Shown here: positions 42,522 to 51,703 of the stretch, in pieces
Layout: each line of letters begins with the position of its first letter
Position numbering within the stretch: position 1 is the first letter of the stretch
From: Sporichthya polymorpha DSM 43042
GTDB lineage: Bacteria > Actinomycetota > Actinomycetes > Sporichthyales > Sporichthyaceae
DNA length: 64,000 bases
NCBI RefSeq assembly: GCF_000384115.1
Contig: NZ_KB913029.1
Span: 1,584,907-1,648,906 of the forward strand
Direction of reading: 5' to 3'
Notes under the pieces: model-generated
The model's input: the letters and a program-made list of their open reading frames with translations, nothing else
Told to the model about the DNA's origin: nothing
Database searches by the model: none
Made by a program: the position numbers and the translations under genes

Positions 42522-44449
42522 GGCAGCACCGCCTCGATGACCGTGCCGCGGCCGACCAGACTCTCGACCGTGAGCGTGCCCCCGAGCGCCGCGACCCGGT
42601 CGGCCAGCGGCGAGCGGCCGGAGAGGACCGCGCCGCCGCGACCGTCGTCGGTGATCCGGATCGACACGCACTCCGCGGTGCGCGTGACCCGCAGGCCGAT
42701 CCGGTCCGCACCCGCGTGCTTGACCACGTTCGCGATCGCCTCGCTCACCAGGTAGTAGGCCGTCGTCGCGATCTCGTCGGGCAGGCGGTCGGCGTCGAAC
42801 TCGAGCTCGACGGTGACCGGGACGCGGCGGATCAGGTCGGCGAGCGCGGCGTCGAGCCCGTCGTCGAGACGGCCGGGGCGCAGGCCGTAGGCGATCGCGC
42901 GCAGCTCGGCGAGCGCGGTGCCGAGTTCGGCGACGGCCGCGTCGAGCAGGCCGTCGACGTCGACGGTGCCGTCCCCGAGGTGACGCTGCGCCAGCCGCAG
43001 ACTCATGCCGAGCGACGCCAACCGCTGCTGGGCGCCGTCATGCAGGTCGCGTTCGAGCCGGCGCCGCTCCTCGAACCCGGCGACCAGCAGCCGCGCCCGG
43101 CTCGACTCCGCCTCGCGCAGGGCCTGCGCCACCTCCAGTCGCAGCCGCACCACCTCGACGAGCGTGGCGGCGCCGGCCGCCACCTGACGCAGCAACTCGG
43201 GACGACCGGTTCCCACGAGGACGCCGATCTCCCGGCCGTCGAGCTCGACCCGCACCCCGCCGGTCGCGGCCACCGGCTCTCCCGCCGCGTCGACGTAGCC
43301 GGCGGCGCCGGGGACTCGGTAGCCGACGCGCAGGGTGGGGTCGCGAAGCGCATCGCGCAGCACCGCTTCGAGCGCCTCGGGGGAGGCGGTGCCGGCGCCG
43401 GCGTCCCGCGCGAGCGCCGCCACGGCGGTGAGGGCGGAGCGCCGCCGCGGGTACAGCCGGGCGTCGACCGCGCGCTGCAGCCGGGTCCGCAGCGGGGTGA
43501 GGGCCACCGCGCACAGGGCGGCCGCGGCCGCGGCGGCACCGGCGGAGCCTCGGCCGAGCACCAGCCCGCCGACGAAGGCTCCCCCGGCGAAGATCCCGAT
43601 CAGACTGGCCGTCACCAACGCGTAGGTGACGGCGCCGGCGAGCACCTTGTCGACGTCGTAGAGGTCGTGCCGCAGCATCGCGATCGCGGTGGTCACCGGG
43701 ATCCCGACCAGCCCGGCGAGGGCGACACCGCTGCTGAACCACAGCGGCCGGCCCCAGAGCGCGATCTCCAGCAGGCAGAGCGCGGGATAGAGCGGGACGG
43801 CGAGGCCGGCGAGCGCGAGCCACCGGAGGCGCGCCCGGGTCACGTCGTCGCCGTGGCGGTACCGGCCGACCAGCGAGACCGCGCAGGCGAGCGCGAGCAC
43901 GAGCTGGGTTCCAAAGAAGACGAAGCCGACGGCGGTCAGCCACTCGGGCAGCGGGTCCCAGGGCCGTTCGACGTCCGACATCGGCGGCCGGAACTTCGAC
44001 GCCTCGAAGGCCACGAACGTCTCGTCGACGATCGCGCACAGGACGAGTACCGCCGGCACCGCGCGCCACCGCGGACCGGGCACCCGGCCGTCGGGGAAGT
44101 GGAGCAGCAGCAGGGCGACCGCGACGAGGACCCAGATCGCACTCTGGTCCAGCACCGCGGCGAGCTCGGCGTAGTCGGTCTTGGACTCCGGCCACCGGTG
44201 AGCCAGGGCCTGCCAGAACGTCTCCTTGAGCACGACCAGCGCGACGGTGAGGCCGAGGAACGCCAGCAGCAGACCGACCCGCGCCACCTCGCGGCGCCGC
44301 GCGACGACGACGCCGAGCACCGCCGCCGGCGGCACGAGAACCGCGCCGAAACCCAGGGCGACCCACGCGTCGGCGTTCCCCGCCGCCGCGGCCAGCGCGG
44401 TGGCGGCGAGCATCGCCACCCCGCAGAGCAGAGCCAGCACGGCCGCCAT
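42509..44449 (-). CDS. Membrane sensor histidine kinase (NarL-partner, HisKA_3 type)
   Basis: 646 residues. The first ~300 residues form about eight to ten membrane helices with no large external domain. Then comes a GAF-like/linker region, the dimerisation helix with the phospho-histidine in RRLERDLHDGAQQRLASLG, and the HATPase domain with the N-box YYLVSEAIANVVKHA and G-box ITDDGRGGA. The signal could be membrane-borne or a small hydrophobic molecule. It is divergent from the membrane protein gene at 44624. Confidence 0.88.
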   Translation of the reverse strand: MAAVLALLCGVAMLAATALAAAAGNADAWVALGFGAVLVPPAAVLGVVVARRREVARVGLLLAFLGLTVALVVLKETFWQALAHRWPESKTDYAELAAVLDQSAIWVLVAVALLLLHFPDGRVPGPRWRAVPAVLVLCAIVDETFVAFEASKFRPPMSDVERPWDPLPEWLTAVGFVFFGTQLVLALACAVSLVGRYRHGDDVTRARLRWLALAGLAVPLYPALCLLEIALWGRPLWFSSGVALAGLVGIPVTTAIAMLRHDLYDVDKVLAGAVTYALVTASLIGIFAGGAFVGGLVLGRGSAGAAAAAAALCAVALTPLRTRLQRAVDARLYPRRRSALTAVAALARDAGAGTASPEALEAVLRDALRDPTLRVGYRVPGAAGYVDAAGEPVAATGGVRVELDGREIGVLVGTGRPELLRQVAAGAATLVEVVRLRLEVAQALREAESSRARLLVAGFEERRRLERDLHDGAQQRLASLGMSLRLAQRHLGDGTVDVDGLLDAAVAELGTALAELRAIAYGLRPGRLDDGLDAALADLIRRVPVTVELEFDADRLPDEIATTAYYLVSEAIANVVKHAGADRIGLRVTRTAECVSIRITDDGRGGAVLSGRSPLADRVAALGGTLTVESLVGRGTVIEAVLPCAS

Positions 44450-44623
44450 GCCGGAACTGTAGAGCCGCGCGAGCCGCGGTGGCTCCGTGCAGATACGGAG
44501 ATCGCACAGGCGCCCGCCCGGATCCCCCGGACGCCGCGCGTCCCTAGCGTCGAGGCCGACGCACCGTCAGACGCACCCCGACAGCCCCACACCGACACCG
44601 TCGCTCCGCAGGAGGTCCGTGCC

Positions 44624-45316
44624 ATGTCCACCGCTTCCCCGACCGTGCCGGCCCCGGCTCCGGTCCCCGCCCCGCCGGACCCGGTCCGTTCCCGGGTCGT
44701 CGCCGCCGTGCTCGCGCTCGGCGTGCTGACCTCCGCGACGATCGTGCTCTGGCAGCCGTGGGGCGAGCGCGACGACCTGTCCTACGAGACGCTCGCCGAC
44801 CACCGGACCGGGGCGTGGCTCGGCGCGATCCTCGACGGCGTCGGCATGGCGGCCGTCGCGCTCGGCCTGGGCCTGGCGACCTGCCTCCTGGTCCGCGGCC
44901 GCGGCCGGACAACCGCGACGGTGGGTGCGGTGCTCGCCGGGCTCGGCGCCATCCTCTTCGCCGGCGGCTCGACCGCCTTCGGGGTGCTCGCCTGGTACGC
45001 CACCGAGCCCGACGCGCTGGCGGCGGACCAGGGCGACGCGTTACTGACCTACGTCGACGACAACCTGGCGCAGTTGATCGTGGTCTCCGGCGCGGGCTTC
45101 GCGCTCGTGACCCTCGGCTCGCTGACACTGATGTTCGCGCTGTGGCGTGCCCGGGCTGTCCCGACCTGGCTGCCGATCGTGTTCGCGGTGCTCACCGTCG
45201 GCCTGTTCGCCACGACCGGCACGGTGATGAACGTCGTGCAGGCCGCGCAGACCCTGTGCCTCGCGGGCGTGGCCGCGGTGCTCAGTCAGGTCACACGGTC
45301 GCCGGGGCGCGGCTGA
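44624..45316 (+). CDS. Four-to-five-helix membrane protein of unknown function
   Basis: 230 residues. A Pro/Ala-rich N-terminal tail (~1-20) is followed by membrane segments near 25-42, 67-85, 95-115, 147-170 and 180-220. ATG 44624 has the strong ribosome site GGAGG at 44611-44615. It is divergent from the two-component system, which may control it. The last 26 bp overlap the end of the convergent PEP-utilising gene. I do not recognise a family. Confidence 0.7.
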   Translation: MSTASPTVPAPAPVPAPPDPVRSRVVAAVLALGVLTSATIVLWQPWGERDDLSYETLADHRTGAWLGAILDGVGMAAVALGLGLATCLLVRGRGRTTATVGAVLAGLGAILFAGGSTAFGVLAWYATEPDALAADQGDALLTYVDDNLAQLIVVSGAGFALVTLGSLTLMFALWRARAVPTWLPIVFAVLTVGLFATTGTVMNVVQAAQTLCLAGVAAVLSQVTRSPGRG

Positions 45317-46931
45317 GGATCTCGACCGTCCCCTTGTTGCCGTCGACGCGGATCCGGTCGCCGGAGCGGAGGACCGCGGTCCCGTTGTCGGTGCCGATGA
45401 CGCAGGGGATGCCGCACTCGCGCGCAACGACCGCGGCGTGGCTGAGCGGCCCGCCGATGTCGACGACCAGCGCCTCGGCGAGGAAGAGCACCGCGGCCCA
45501 ACTCGGGTCGGTGGTCGGGGCGACGATGATGTCGCCGGGTTCGACGTCGACCTCGGTCGGGTCGAAGACCACGCGTGCCGTGCCTTCGACGACGCCGCCG
45601 CTGGCCCCGATGCCCGTGACCGCCACCCCGGTGGGGGCGGCCGGCGCGGGGCCGGTGGCCTCCGCGGCGGGCTCGCTGATCGGGATGCGCGTCGGCGTCC
45701 CGTCCCACGTGCGCGGGATGTCGGTGCGCAGCAGGTCCTCGCGGATCGCCTTGCGCTCGGCGGCGAGTTCCTTCGCGTTCGCGGGCAGGCCGGCGAGAAG
45801 CTCGTCGGCGGTGAAGTAGAAGACGTCGTCGACCTCGTTCAGCACGCCCTGCTCGACGAGCAGCGTGCCCATCCGCCGGGCAGCGGCGCGGCAGACGTCG
45901 AGGCAGCGGATCAGCGCCTCCTTCGCGACGCCGCGGAGCGGGATGCGCGCGACGGCGAGCTTGAGAATTTGCTTGGCCATCGGCCGCTTCCAGGCCGGCA
46001 GCTTCGCGAGCAGCGCCTTCTCGGCGGCCTCGCGCTCCCGCGTGCGCTTCTCGGCCATCAGGTGCGGGTGCTCGCTGTCGGGCCGCGCGGAGTACTGCTT
46101 GGCCAGACGCAGGACCGGCTCGGGGTCCTCGCGCCACATCTTGGAGATGAGCTGGCCCTCGCCGAGCCCGTGGTAGCCGTGCTTGTCGAGGAAGGCCTCG
46201 AGCGTCATCTTGTCGCGGCCGAGGTCCCAGAGGTCGGCGATGATCTCGGTCTCGGCGTGCGAGCCCTGACCCGCCATCAGCGCGTTGGCCTGCTCCTCAC
46301 TGATGCCTGACTTCGCGATCAGGGCGAGCAGCTGGTCGTAGATCGACTGCACGCCGACGAACACGGCGCGCGCCTGGACCTTCGTCATCTCGATCTGCTT
46401 CTTGCGCGCGTCGTCGATGGCGCGCTTGGTGGCCTCCAGGTCACGGGAGTCCATCGCGCGGATGTGCTCCTGCCACCAGGCCTGCGTGTGCGCGGTGTCG
46501 CGCAGCGCCTCCTTGCGGATCCCCGCGAAGGCCTTCGGCATCTTCACGGCGACGGCCGGCAGGCGCTTGCGCGTGTGGGGGATCGAGATCCCCGCCGGGA
46601 CCTCGCCCAGCAACTGTTTGGCGATGGCGTCGGCACTCGTGCCCGGCAGCCGGTCGCCCATCTCGCAGAGGAAGTTCACGCTCAGCGCCCCACGGCCGTG
46701 GAAGACCGTGACCGCGCTCGAGTCCGCCTCGCCGGTGAACACGACGCGCTCGGGCTCGAGGGCGCCGGTGCGCCGGAACGCGTCCTTCATGCCGACGTCG
46801 ATGGCCGGGCCCCACACCGACCAGCCGAAGGGCGTGACCACGCCCGGCATGGCCTCACCGACGTTCGCCGTGCTCCAGTACTGCCCGGGCGCGGACTCGG
46901 TGTGGTACAGGCTTCGTGCGTCCCTGGTCAT
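45291..46931 (-). CDS. PEP-utilising enzyme mobile (swivel) domain protein
   Basis: 546 residues. The C-terminal ~100 residues are the phosphohistidine swivel domain of PEP synthase/PPDK-like enzymes: GDIIVAPTTDPSWAAVLFLA then GGPLSHAAVVARECGIPCVIGT, with the expected catalytic His. The N-terminal ~430 residues resemble the central part of rifampin-phosphotransferase-like proteins (YWSTANVGEAMPGVVTPFGWSVW). No ATP-grasp PEP/pyruvate-binding domain is present here or next door, so a separately encoded partner would be needed for phosphotransfer. ATG 46931 has a GAGGGAG site upstream; the frame extends further to 46979. Confidence 0.78.
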   Translation of the reverse strand: MTRDARSLYHTESAPGQYWSTANVGEAMPGVVTPFGWSVWGPAIDVGMKDAFRRTGALEPERVVFTGEADSSAVTVFHGRGALSVNFLCEMGDRLPGTSADAIAKQLLGEVPAGISIPHTRKRLPAVAVKMPKAFAGIRKEALRDTAHTQAWWQEHIRAMDSRDLEATKRAIDDARKKQIEMTKVQARAVFVGVQSIYDQLLALIAKSGISEEQANALMAGQGSHAETEIIADLWDLGRDKMTLEAFLDKHGYHGLGEGQLISKMWREDPEPVLRLAKQYSARPDSEHPHLMAEKRTREREAAEKALLAKLPAWKRPMAKQILKLAVARIPLRGVAKEALIRCLDVCRAAARRMGTLLVEQGVLNEVDDVFYFTADELLAGLPANAKELAAERKAIREDLLRTDIPRTWDGTPTRIPISEPAAEATGPAPAAPTGVAVTGIGASGGVVEGTARVVFDPTEVDVEPGDIIVAPTTDPSWAAVLFLAEALVVDIGGPLSHAAVVARECGIPCVIGTDNGTAVLRSGDRIRVDGNKGTVEILSRAPATV

Positions 46932-46977
46932 GGGGCTCCCTCGCCGGGCGATGTCTTTACGGAAGCGGATCCGACCC

Positions 46978-47006
46978 ATATTCTGCGACGCGGAGTCGCA
47001 ATATTA
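46978..47006. promoter_or_regulatory. Dyad in an AT-rich divergent promoter region
   Basis: TGCGAC-GCGGA-GTCGCA (46984-47000) is a perfect 6-bp dyad. It is flanked by ATATT on the left and AATAT on the right, which extend the symmetry with a 2-nt offset. It lies between the divergent PEP-utilising and membrane protein genes and is AT-rich for this genome, as expected of a promoter/operator. Confidence 0.4.
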
Positions 47007-47074
47007 CAAGGGCGCCGCCAGTTGAGAGCCGCGCTGTCGACATCCCATCGACATCCCAACGTCGCGAGGTCGAA

Positions 47075-47812
47075 GTGAACATTCGCAATCAGTTGATCTG
47101 TGCCTGGAGCATCCCGCTGTTCATGGTGATGCTCGGCGTCGGCTTCGGCGGGCTCGCGGGCTTCATCCCGCCGACCCCGCCGAGCGACAACGCGCAAGAG
47201 GTCGCGGACTTCTACCGCGACCACACGCAGCTGATCCGGACCGGTGTCGTGCTCACCATGCTCGGCGGCGCCCTGCTGGTGCCGTGGGTGTCGGTGCTCG
47301 CGCACCAGCTGTCCCGGGTCGAGGGCCGGCCGGCCGTCTTCGCGCGGACGCAGATGCTCGCCGGCGCGATGATCGCGCTCATCATCGTCATCCCGTGCAT
47401 GCTCTGGTCCGCCGCGGCCTACCGCGCCGAGCGCGATCCCGAGCTCGTGCTGCTGCTGTCCGACGTCGGCTGGTTCTTCTTCATCCTGGCGCTCTCGTGC
47501 CCGGTCGTGCAGATGTCGGCGATCGCGCTGGCGATCCTCCTGTCGCCGGAGAACCCCGTCTTCCCCCGCTGGGTCGGCTACGCCAATGCCTGGTTCGCGA
47601 TCCTGCTGATGCCCGGCGCCCTCTGCACCTACTTCAAGGACGGCGTCTTCGCCTGGAACGGCCTCCTCGGCTGGTGGCTGACGATCCTGACGTTCTTCGC
47701 CTTCTGGACCGTCAACGGGATCATGCTCTTCAAGGCGATCCGCCAGGAGCAGGCCACCACCGCTCAGACCGACTCCGCCCCCGCGGCCGCCGCTTCCCCC
47801 GCCACCGCCTGA
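47075..47812 (+). CDS. Integral membrane protein of unknown function
   Basis: 245 residues with about six helices: an N-terminal helix (LICAWSIPLFMVMLGVGFGGLAGF), a charged segment with EVADFYRDHTQLIR, then five more hydrophobic stretches and a Thr/Ala-rich tail. GTG 47075 has GAGG at 47066-47069. Such proteins are common unknowns in actinomycetes. It is divergent from the PEP-utilising gene and followed by a 50-bp palindrome. Confidence 0.7.
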   Translation: MNIRNQLICAWSIPLFMVMLGVGFGGLAGFIPPTPPSDNAQEVADFYRDHTQLIRTGVVLTMLGGALLVPWVSVLAHQLSRVEGRPAVFARTQMLAGAMIALIIVIPCMLWSAAAYRAERDPELVLLLSDVGWFFFILALSCPVVQMSAIALAILLSPENPVFPRWVGYANAWFAILLMPGALCTYFKDGVFAWNGLLGWWLTILTFFAFWTVNGIMLFKAIRQEQATTAQTDSAPAAAASPATA

Positions 47813-47839
47813 GTCGACGCCGAACCCCTCTTAACCCCT

Positions 47840-47889
47840 CTTACGTCAGCGGAAGCGGTCGCTATAGCGACCGCTTCCGCTGACGTAAG
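47840..47889. repeat. 50-bp perfect palindrome, likely bidirectional terminator
   Basis: Every base from 47840 to 47889 is matched by symmetry around 47864/47865 (centre CTATAG). Outer arms read CTTACGTCAGCGG and CCGCTGACGTAAG. It lies 27 bp after the membrane protein stop and, before the IS elements arrived, was between two convergent transcription units. It shares ACGTCAGCGG and the CGCTAT centre with the palindrome at 3852-3899, while the middle of the arms differs. Confidence 0.88.
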
Positions 47890-47963
47890 GGCACTTTGCG
47901 GCCGCGCGGTCACGGACTGGAAATCCCCCACTTCCGTGGAGGCATGAGCTATGAGGAGTAGCC

Positions 47964-48257
47964 ATGTCAGAGACGAGAAGGAAGTTCGACGCCGAGTTCC
48001 GTGAGGGGGCGGTGCGGCTGGTCCGGGAGAACCCGGGCAAGTCCATCGCGGCGATCGCGCGGGACTTGGGCATCAACGAGGGCACGCTGGGGAACTGGGT
48101 CGCCCGGGACCGGGCCAGCGAGGGCGGGAACGGGCAGCTCACGGCCGATGACCTGGCCGAGCTCAAGCGGCTGCGCGCGGAGGTCGCCGAGCTGCGGATG
48201 GAACGTGATGTCCTCAAGCGCTCCGTGGTCCTGTGGGTGAAGGAGGCGACGAAGTGA
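47964..48257 (+). CDS. IS3-family transposase OrfA
   Basis: 97 residues. The HTH is at ~10-50 ([20 protein letters not shown], then [15 protein letters not shown]), followed by a leucine-zipper-like helix ([26 protein letters not shown]). It binds the IS ends and, in this family, regulates or fuses to OrfB. It is followed by OrfB in the -1 frame. Confidence 0.92.
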   Translation: MSETRRKFDAEFREGAVRLVRENPGKSIAAIARDLGINEGTLGNWVARDRASEGGNGQLTADDLAELKRLRAEVAELRMERDVLKRSVVLWVKEATK

Positions 48258-49162
48258 GCGTGGCGGGCTTCATCGCCGACCAGAGGACCTCCTATCGGGT
48301 GCCCCACGCGGTCTGCTGCGCCATCCTCGGGGTGAGCGTGTCGTGGTTCTACAAGTGGCTGGCGCGGGTCGGGAACCCGGCCCCGACGGTGCGGGCCCAG
48401 CGCCGGGCCCTGCTCGATGCTGAGGTGCGGCGGTGCTTCGAGGCCTCGGGGGGCATTTACGGATCGCCGCGGATCCATCTGGATCTGGTTGAGGCCGGCT
48501 GGCAGGTCAGCGTGAACACCGTCGCGGACTCGATGCGCCGCCAGTACCTGTTCGGGCGCAAACCCAAGCGGTATAAGGGATTGACGCGCCAGGACAAGGC
48601 CGCGCCGAAGTTCCCGGACCTGCTGGGCCGTGACTTCAGCGCAGCGGCGCCGAACCGCAAGTGGTGCGGGGACATGACCGAGGTCCCGACCGGGGAGGGC
48701 AAGCTCTACCTGGCGACCGTGATCGACCTGTACTCGCGGCGGCTGCTGGCCGCGGCGATGAGCGAGCACCCGGACGCGGTGCTGGCTGCGGATGCGATCA
48801 AGATCGCCGCTGCTGTGCGCGGTGGCCGGTCGGTGATCGAGGGTGTCATCTTCCACACCGACCGCGGCTCGACCTACACCGCCAAGGACTTCCGGCGCCT
48901 GTGCGCCGAGCAGCTCGGGATCCGCCAGTCGATGGGCAGGGTCGGGTCGTGTTTCGACAACGCAGCCGCGGAATCGTTCTTCTCCACCCTTGAACACGAG
49001 GTCCTGTCCCGGCACACGTTCGCGACAAAGGCCGAAGCCCGCGCGGTCATCGGACCTTGGTGCTACGAGTTCTACAACCATCGCCGCCGGCACACCACCG
49101 CGGCTGGACTGCCACCGGTCCGATACGAAATGATGCTCACTGACGCACCATCAGCTGCATAA
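48254..49162 (+). CDS. IS3-family transposase OrfB (DDE integrase)
   Basis: 302 residues from GTG 48254, which overlaps the OrfA stop (GTGA) and has AGGAGG 7 bp upstream. The rve integrase core shows the three acidic residues: Asp in CGDMTEVP, Asp in FHTDRGSTY, and Glu in [12 protein letters not shown]. The C-terminal [22 protein letters not shown] is typical. The good ribosome site suggests coupled reinitiation as well as, or instead of, the -1 frameshifting usual in the family. No A-rich slippery string is obvious. Confidence 0.92.
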   Translation: MSVAGFIADQRTSYRVPHAVCCAILGVSVSWFYKWLARVGNPAPTVRAQRRALLDAEVRRCFEASGGIYGSPRIHLDLVEAGWQVSVNTVADSMRRQYLFGRKPKRYKGLTRQDKAAPKFPDLLGRDFSAAAPNRKWCGDMTEVPTGEGKLYLATVIDLYSRRLLAAAMSEHPDAVLAADAIKIAAAVRGGRSVIEGVIFHTDRGSTYTAKDFRRLCAEQLGIRQSMGRVGSCFDNAAAESFFSTLEHEVLSRHTFATKAEARAVIGPWCYEFYNHRRRHTTAAGLPPVRYEMMLTDAPSAA

Positions 49163-49216
49163 CGGAACCCTCCACGAAATGAGGGGATTCTCAGACCCCG
49201 CGCGTTCAGCGCAGGA

Positions 49217-50114
49217 CTAGGGCACGTCTCCTAACCCGGTGACCCAGACGACGATCGCGCGGAGGACGGCACCGCCGCGGTAGGTCAGGGCGAGCTTGTC
49301 GTAGCGGGTGGCCAATCCACGCCACTGCTTGAAGACGTTGAACCCGCGCTCGATGGTGTTGCGCTTCTTGTAGTCCTCGGTGTCGAAGGCCGGTGGCCGT
49401 CCGCCGCGTTGGCCGCGTCGTCTTCTGTTGCGGGCCTGGTCATCCGGTTCAGCGATGACCGCGCGGATTCCCCGCCGGCGCAACAGGGCGCGGTGTCCCC
49501 GCGCGGAATACGCCGTGTCTGCGCGCAGCCGATCCGGGCGGGTACGCGGGCGACCGCGCCCGATCCGCGGTACCCGTAGCTGTTCCAGCAGGATCGGCAG
49601 CATCGGGCTGTCCCCGGCCTGACCTGGGCCGATGAGGACCACCAGCGGGCGGCAGCGGCCGTCGGCGAGCTGGTGAATCTTCGTGCCCAGCCCACCACGC
49701 GAGCGACCGAGCGCGTGATCGTCAGGCTCGTCGAACAGATTCTTGTAATTCGACAGATCCCCCCGTGCCCCGGGCAAGGTTGGTGCCGTGCTGGTGCGCC
49801 CGGTTGACCGTGGAGTCCACCGAAACCGCCCAGTCGATCTCTCCGGCCGCGTCAGCCTCAGCCAACAGCAGCCTGAGCACCTGGTCCCACGTGCCGTCCG
49901 CGCTGAAGCGCCGGTGCCGCTTCCACACCGTCTGCCACGGCCCGAAGCACGCGGGCAGATCCCGCCACGGAATCCCTGCCCGGTAACGGAAAACGATCCC
50001 CTCGACCACCTGACGATGATCCCGATACGGCCGTCCACCCGCCGGTCCCGCCTCGGGCATCAACGGCTCGATCCGAGCCCACTGCTCATCGGTGAACACC
50101 GCAGTCCGCGTCAT
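49217..50114 (-). CDS. IS5-family transposase in two frames (-1 frameshift at a G6 run)
   Basis: The N-terminal frame (49722-50114, 130 residues) has the DUF4096-type start (MTRTAVFTDEQWARIEPLMP) and the first catalytic Asp (VDSTVNRAHQHG). The C-terminal frame carries the second Asp (RADTAYSARGHRALL) and the Glu (KKRNTIERGFNVFKQ). The frames join across ACGGGGGGAT at 49759-49764 (C6 on the plus strand), a classic slippery run. A -1 shift there gives a continuous ~298-residue DDE transposase. The stop TAG is formed by the CTAG target duplication, not by the element itself. Programmed frameshifting is usual in this group. Confidence 0.85.
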
Positions 50115-50160
50115 GACTCAACGCTGCACCGATAACCCCAGATCAGTTGGGAGACACGCC
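49221..50160 (-). mobile_element. IS5-family (IS427-like) insertion sequence
   Basis: 940 bp between two copies of CTAG (49217-49220 and 50161-50164), the target duplication. Terminal inverted repeats begin GGCACGTCTCCTAAC on the left and, read inward on the other strand, GGCGTGTCTCCCAAC on the right. The transposase is encoded in two overlapping frames. The element sits 23 bp from the IS3-family element and exactly at the stop codon of the island-2 LivF-like gene. Confidence 0.88.
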
Positions 50161-50853
<693 letters not shown>

Positions 50854-50855
50854 CC

Positions 50856-51701
50856 TCAGCCCACCGCTCTCGGTTCTGAGGCGTGTGCCTCGGCCTCTTC
50901 CTCGACGCTCTCGTCACCGAGGTAGGCGGCGCGCACGAGCTCGCTGGTGCGCACCTCCTCGGCAGTGCCCTCGAAGATCGGCTTGCCGAAGTCGAGGACG
51001 TGGATGTAACCGCAGATCTTCATCACCAGCGACATGTCGTGCTCGACGAGCAGGATCCCGATGTCGCGGGCGTCGATGAGCCCCTGCAGGATCTCGCCGA
51101 ACCGCGCCGTCTCGACGCGGTCCAGGCCGCTGCTCGGTTCGTCGAGCAGCAGCACGCGGAACCCACCGGCGATCACGCGGGCCAGCTCCACGAGCCGCCG
51201 TTGACCGGTGGACAGCGCTGCGGCCTGACGGGTCGCCAGTTGCGTGATCCCGCACAGTTCCAGCGCGCGCTCGGTGTCCTCGCTGACGCGCGCACGGTTG
51301 CCGCGCGCCGGGACGAGGTGCCGCCACGGCTTGGATCCCGCCATGGCGGCCTCGCGCCCGAGGGCGACGTTCGCCCGCACGGTGAGGCTGTCGAACAACT
51401 CCATCCGCTGGAACGTCCGGCCCAGCCCGCGCTGCGCGCGGGCCTGCGGGCTGGTGTGCGTGACGTCGTCGCCGAACAGCTTCACCGTGCCGGTCGTCGG
51501 GCGGAGCAGGCCCGTGACCGCGTTGAACGTCGTGGTCTTGCCCGCCCCGTTGGGCCCGATCAGTCCTGTGATCCGACCCAACGGTGCGGCCAGCGACAGG
51601 GTGTCGAGGGCGAGGTGGCCTCCGTACCGGACGGAGACCCCCTCGACCTCGAGCCCGGTGGCCGATGTCTTCGACGGTGCTGAAGACGGAGAGCCCGTCA
51701 C
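50856..51701 (-). CDS. Liv-type ABC transporter ATP-binding protein (LivG-like), island 2
   Basis: 281 residues from GTG 51701. Walker A GPNGAGKTTT (~49-58), GLGRTFQRMELFDSLTV, signature LSTGQRRLVELARV and Walker B VLLLDEPSSGLD are present. The order of genes differs from island 1: here the ATPases come last, after the binding protein. Spacing to both neighbours is 2 bp. Confidence 0.92.
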   Translation of the reverse strand: MTGSPSSAPSKTSATGLEVEGVSVRYGGHLALDTLSLAAPLGRITGLIGPNGAGKTTTFNAVTGLLRPTTGTVKLFGDDVTHTSPQARAQRGLGRTFQRMELFDSLTVRANVALGREAAMAGSKPWRHLVPARGNRARVSEDTERALELCGITQLATRQAAALSTGQRRLVELARVIAGGFRVLLLDEPSSGLDRVETARFGEILQGLIDARDIGILLVEHDMSLVMKICGYIHVLDFGKPIFEGTAEEVRTSELVRAAYLGDESVEEEAEAHASEPRAVG

Positions 51702-51703
51702 TG

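Larger units (their letters stand above)
47918..49193 (+). mobile_element. IS3-family insertion sequence, complete
   Basis: 1276 bp. Imperfect terminal inverted repeats of 25 bp (19 matches) lie at 47918-47942 and 49169-49193, with TG...CA ends and a conserved inner CGTGGAGG. The element is flanked by the direct repeat GAC (47915-47917 and 49194-49196), a 3-bp target duplication typical of the family. It encodes OrfA and OrfB, both intact, so it may be active. Confidence 0.9.
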
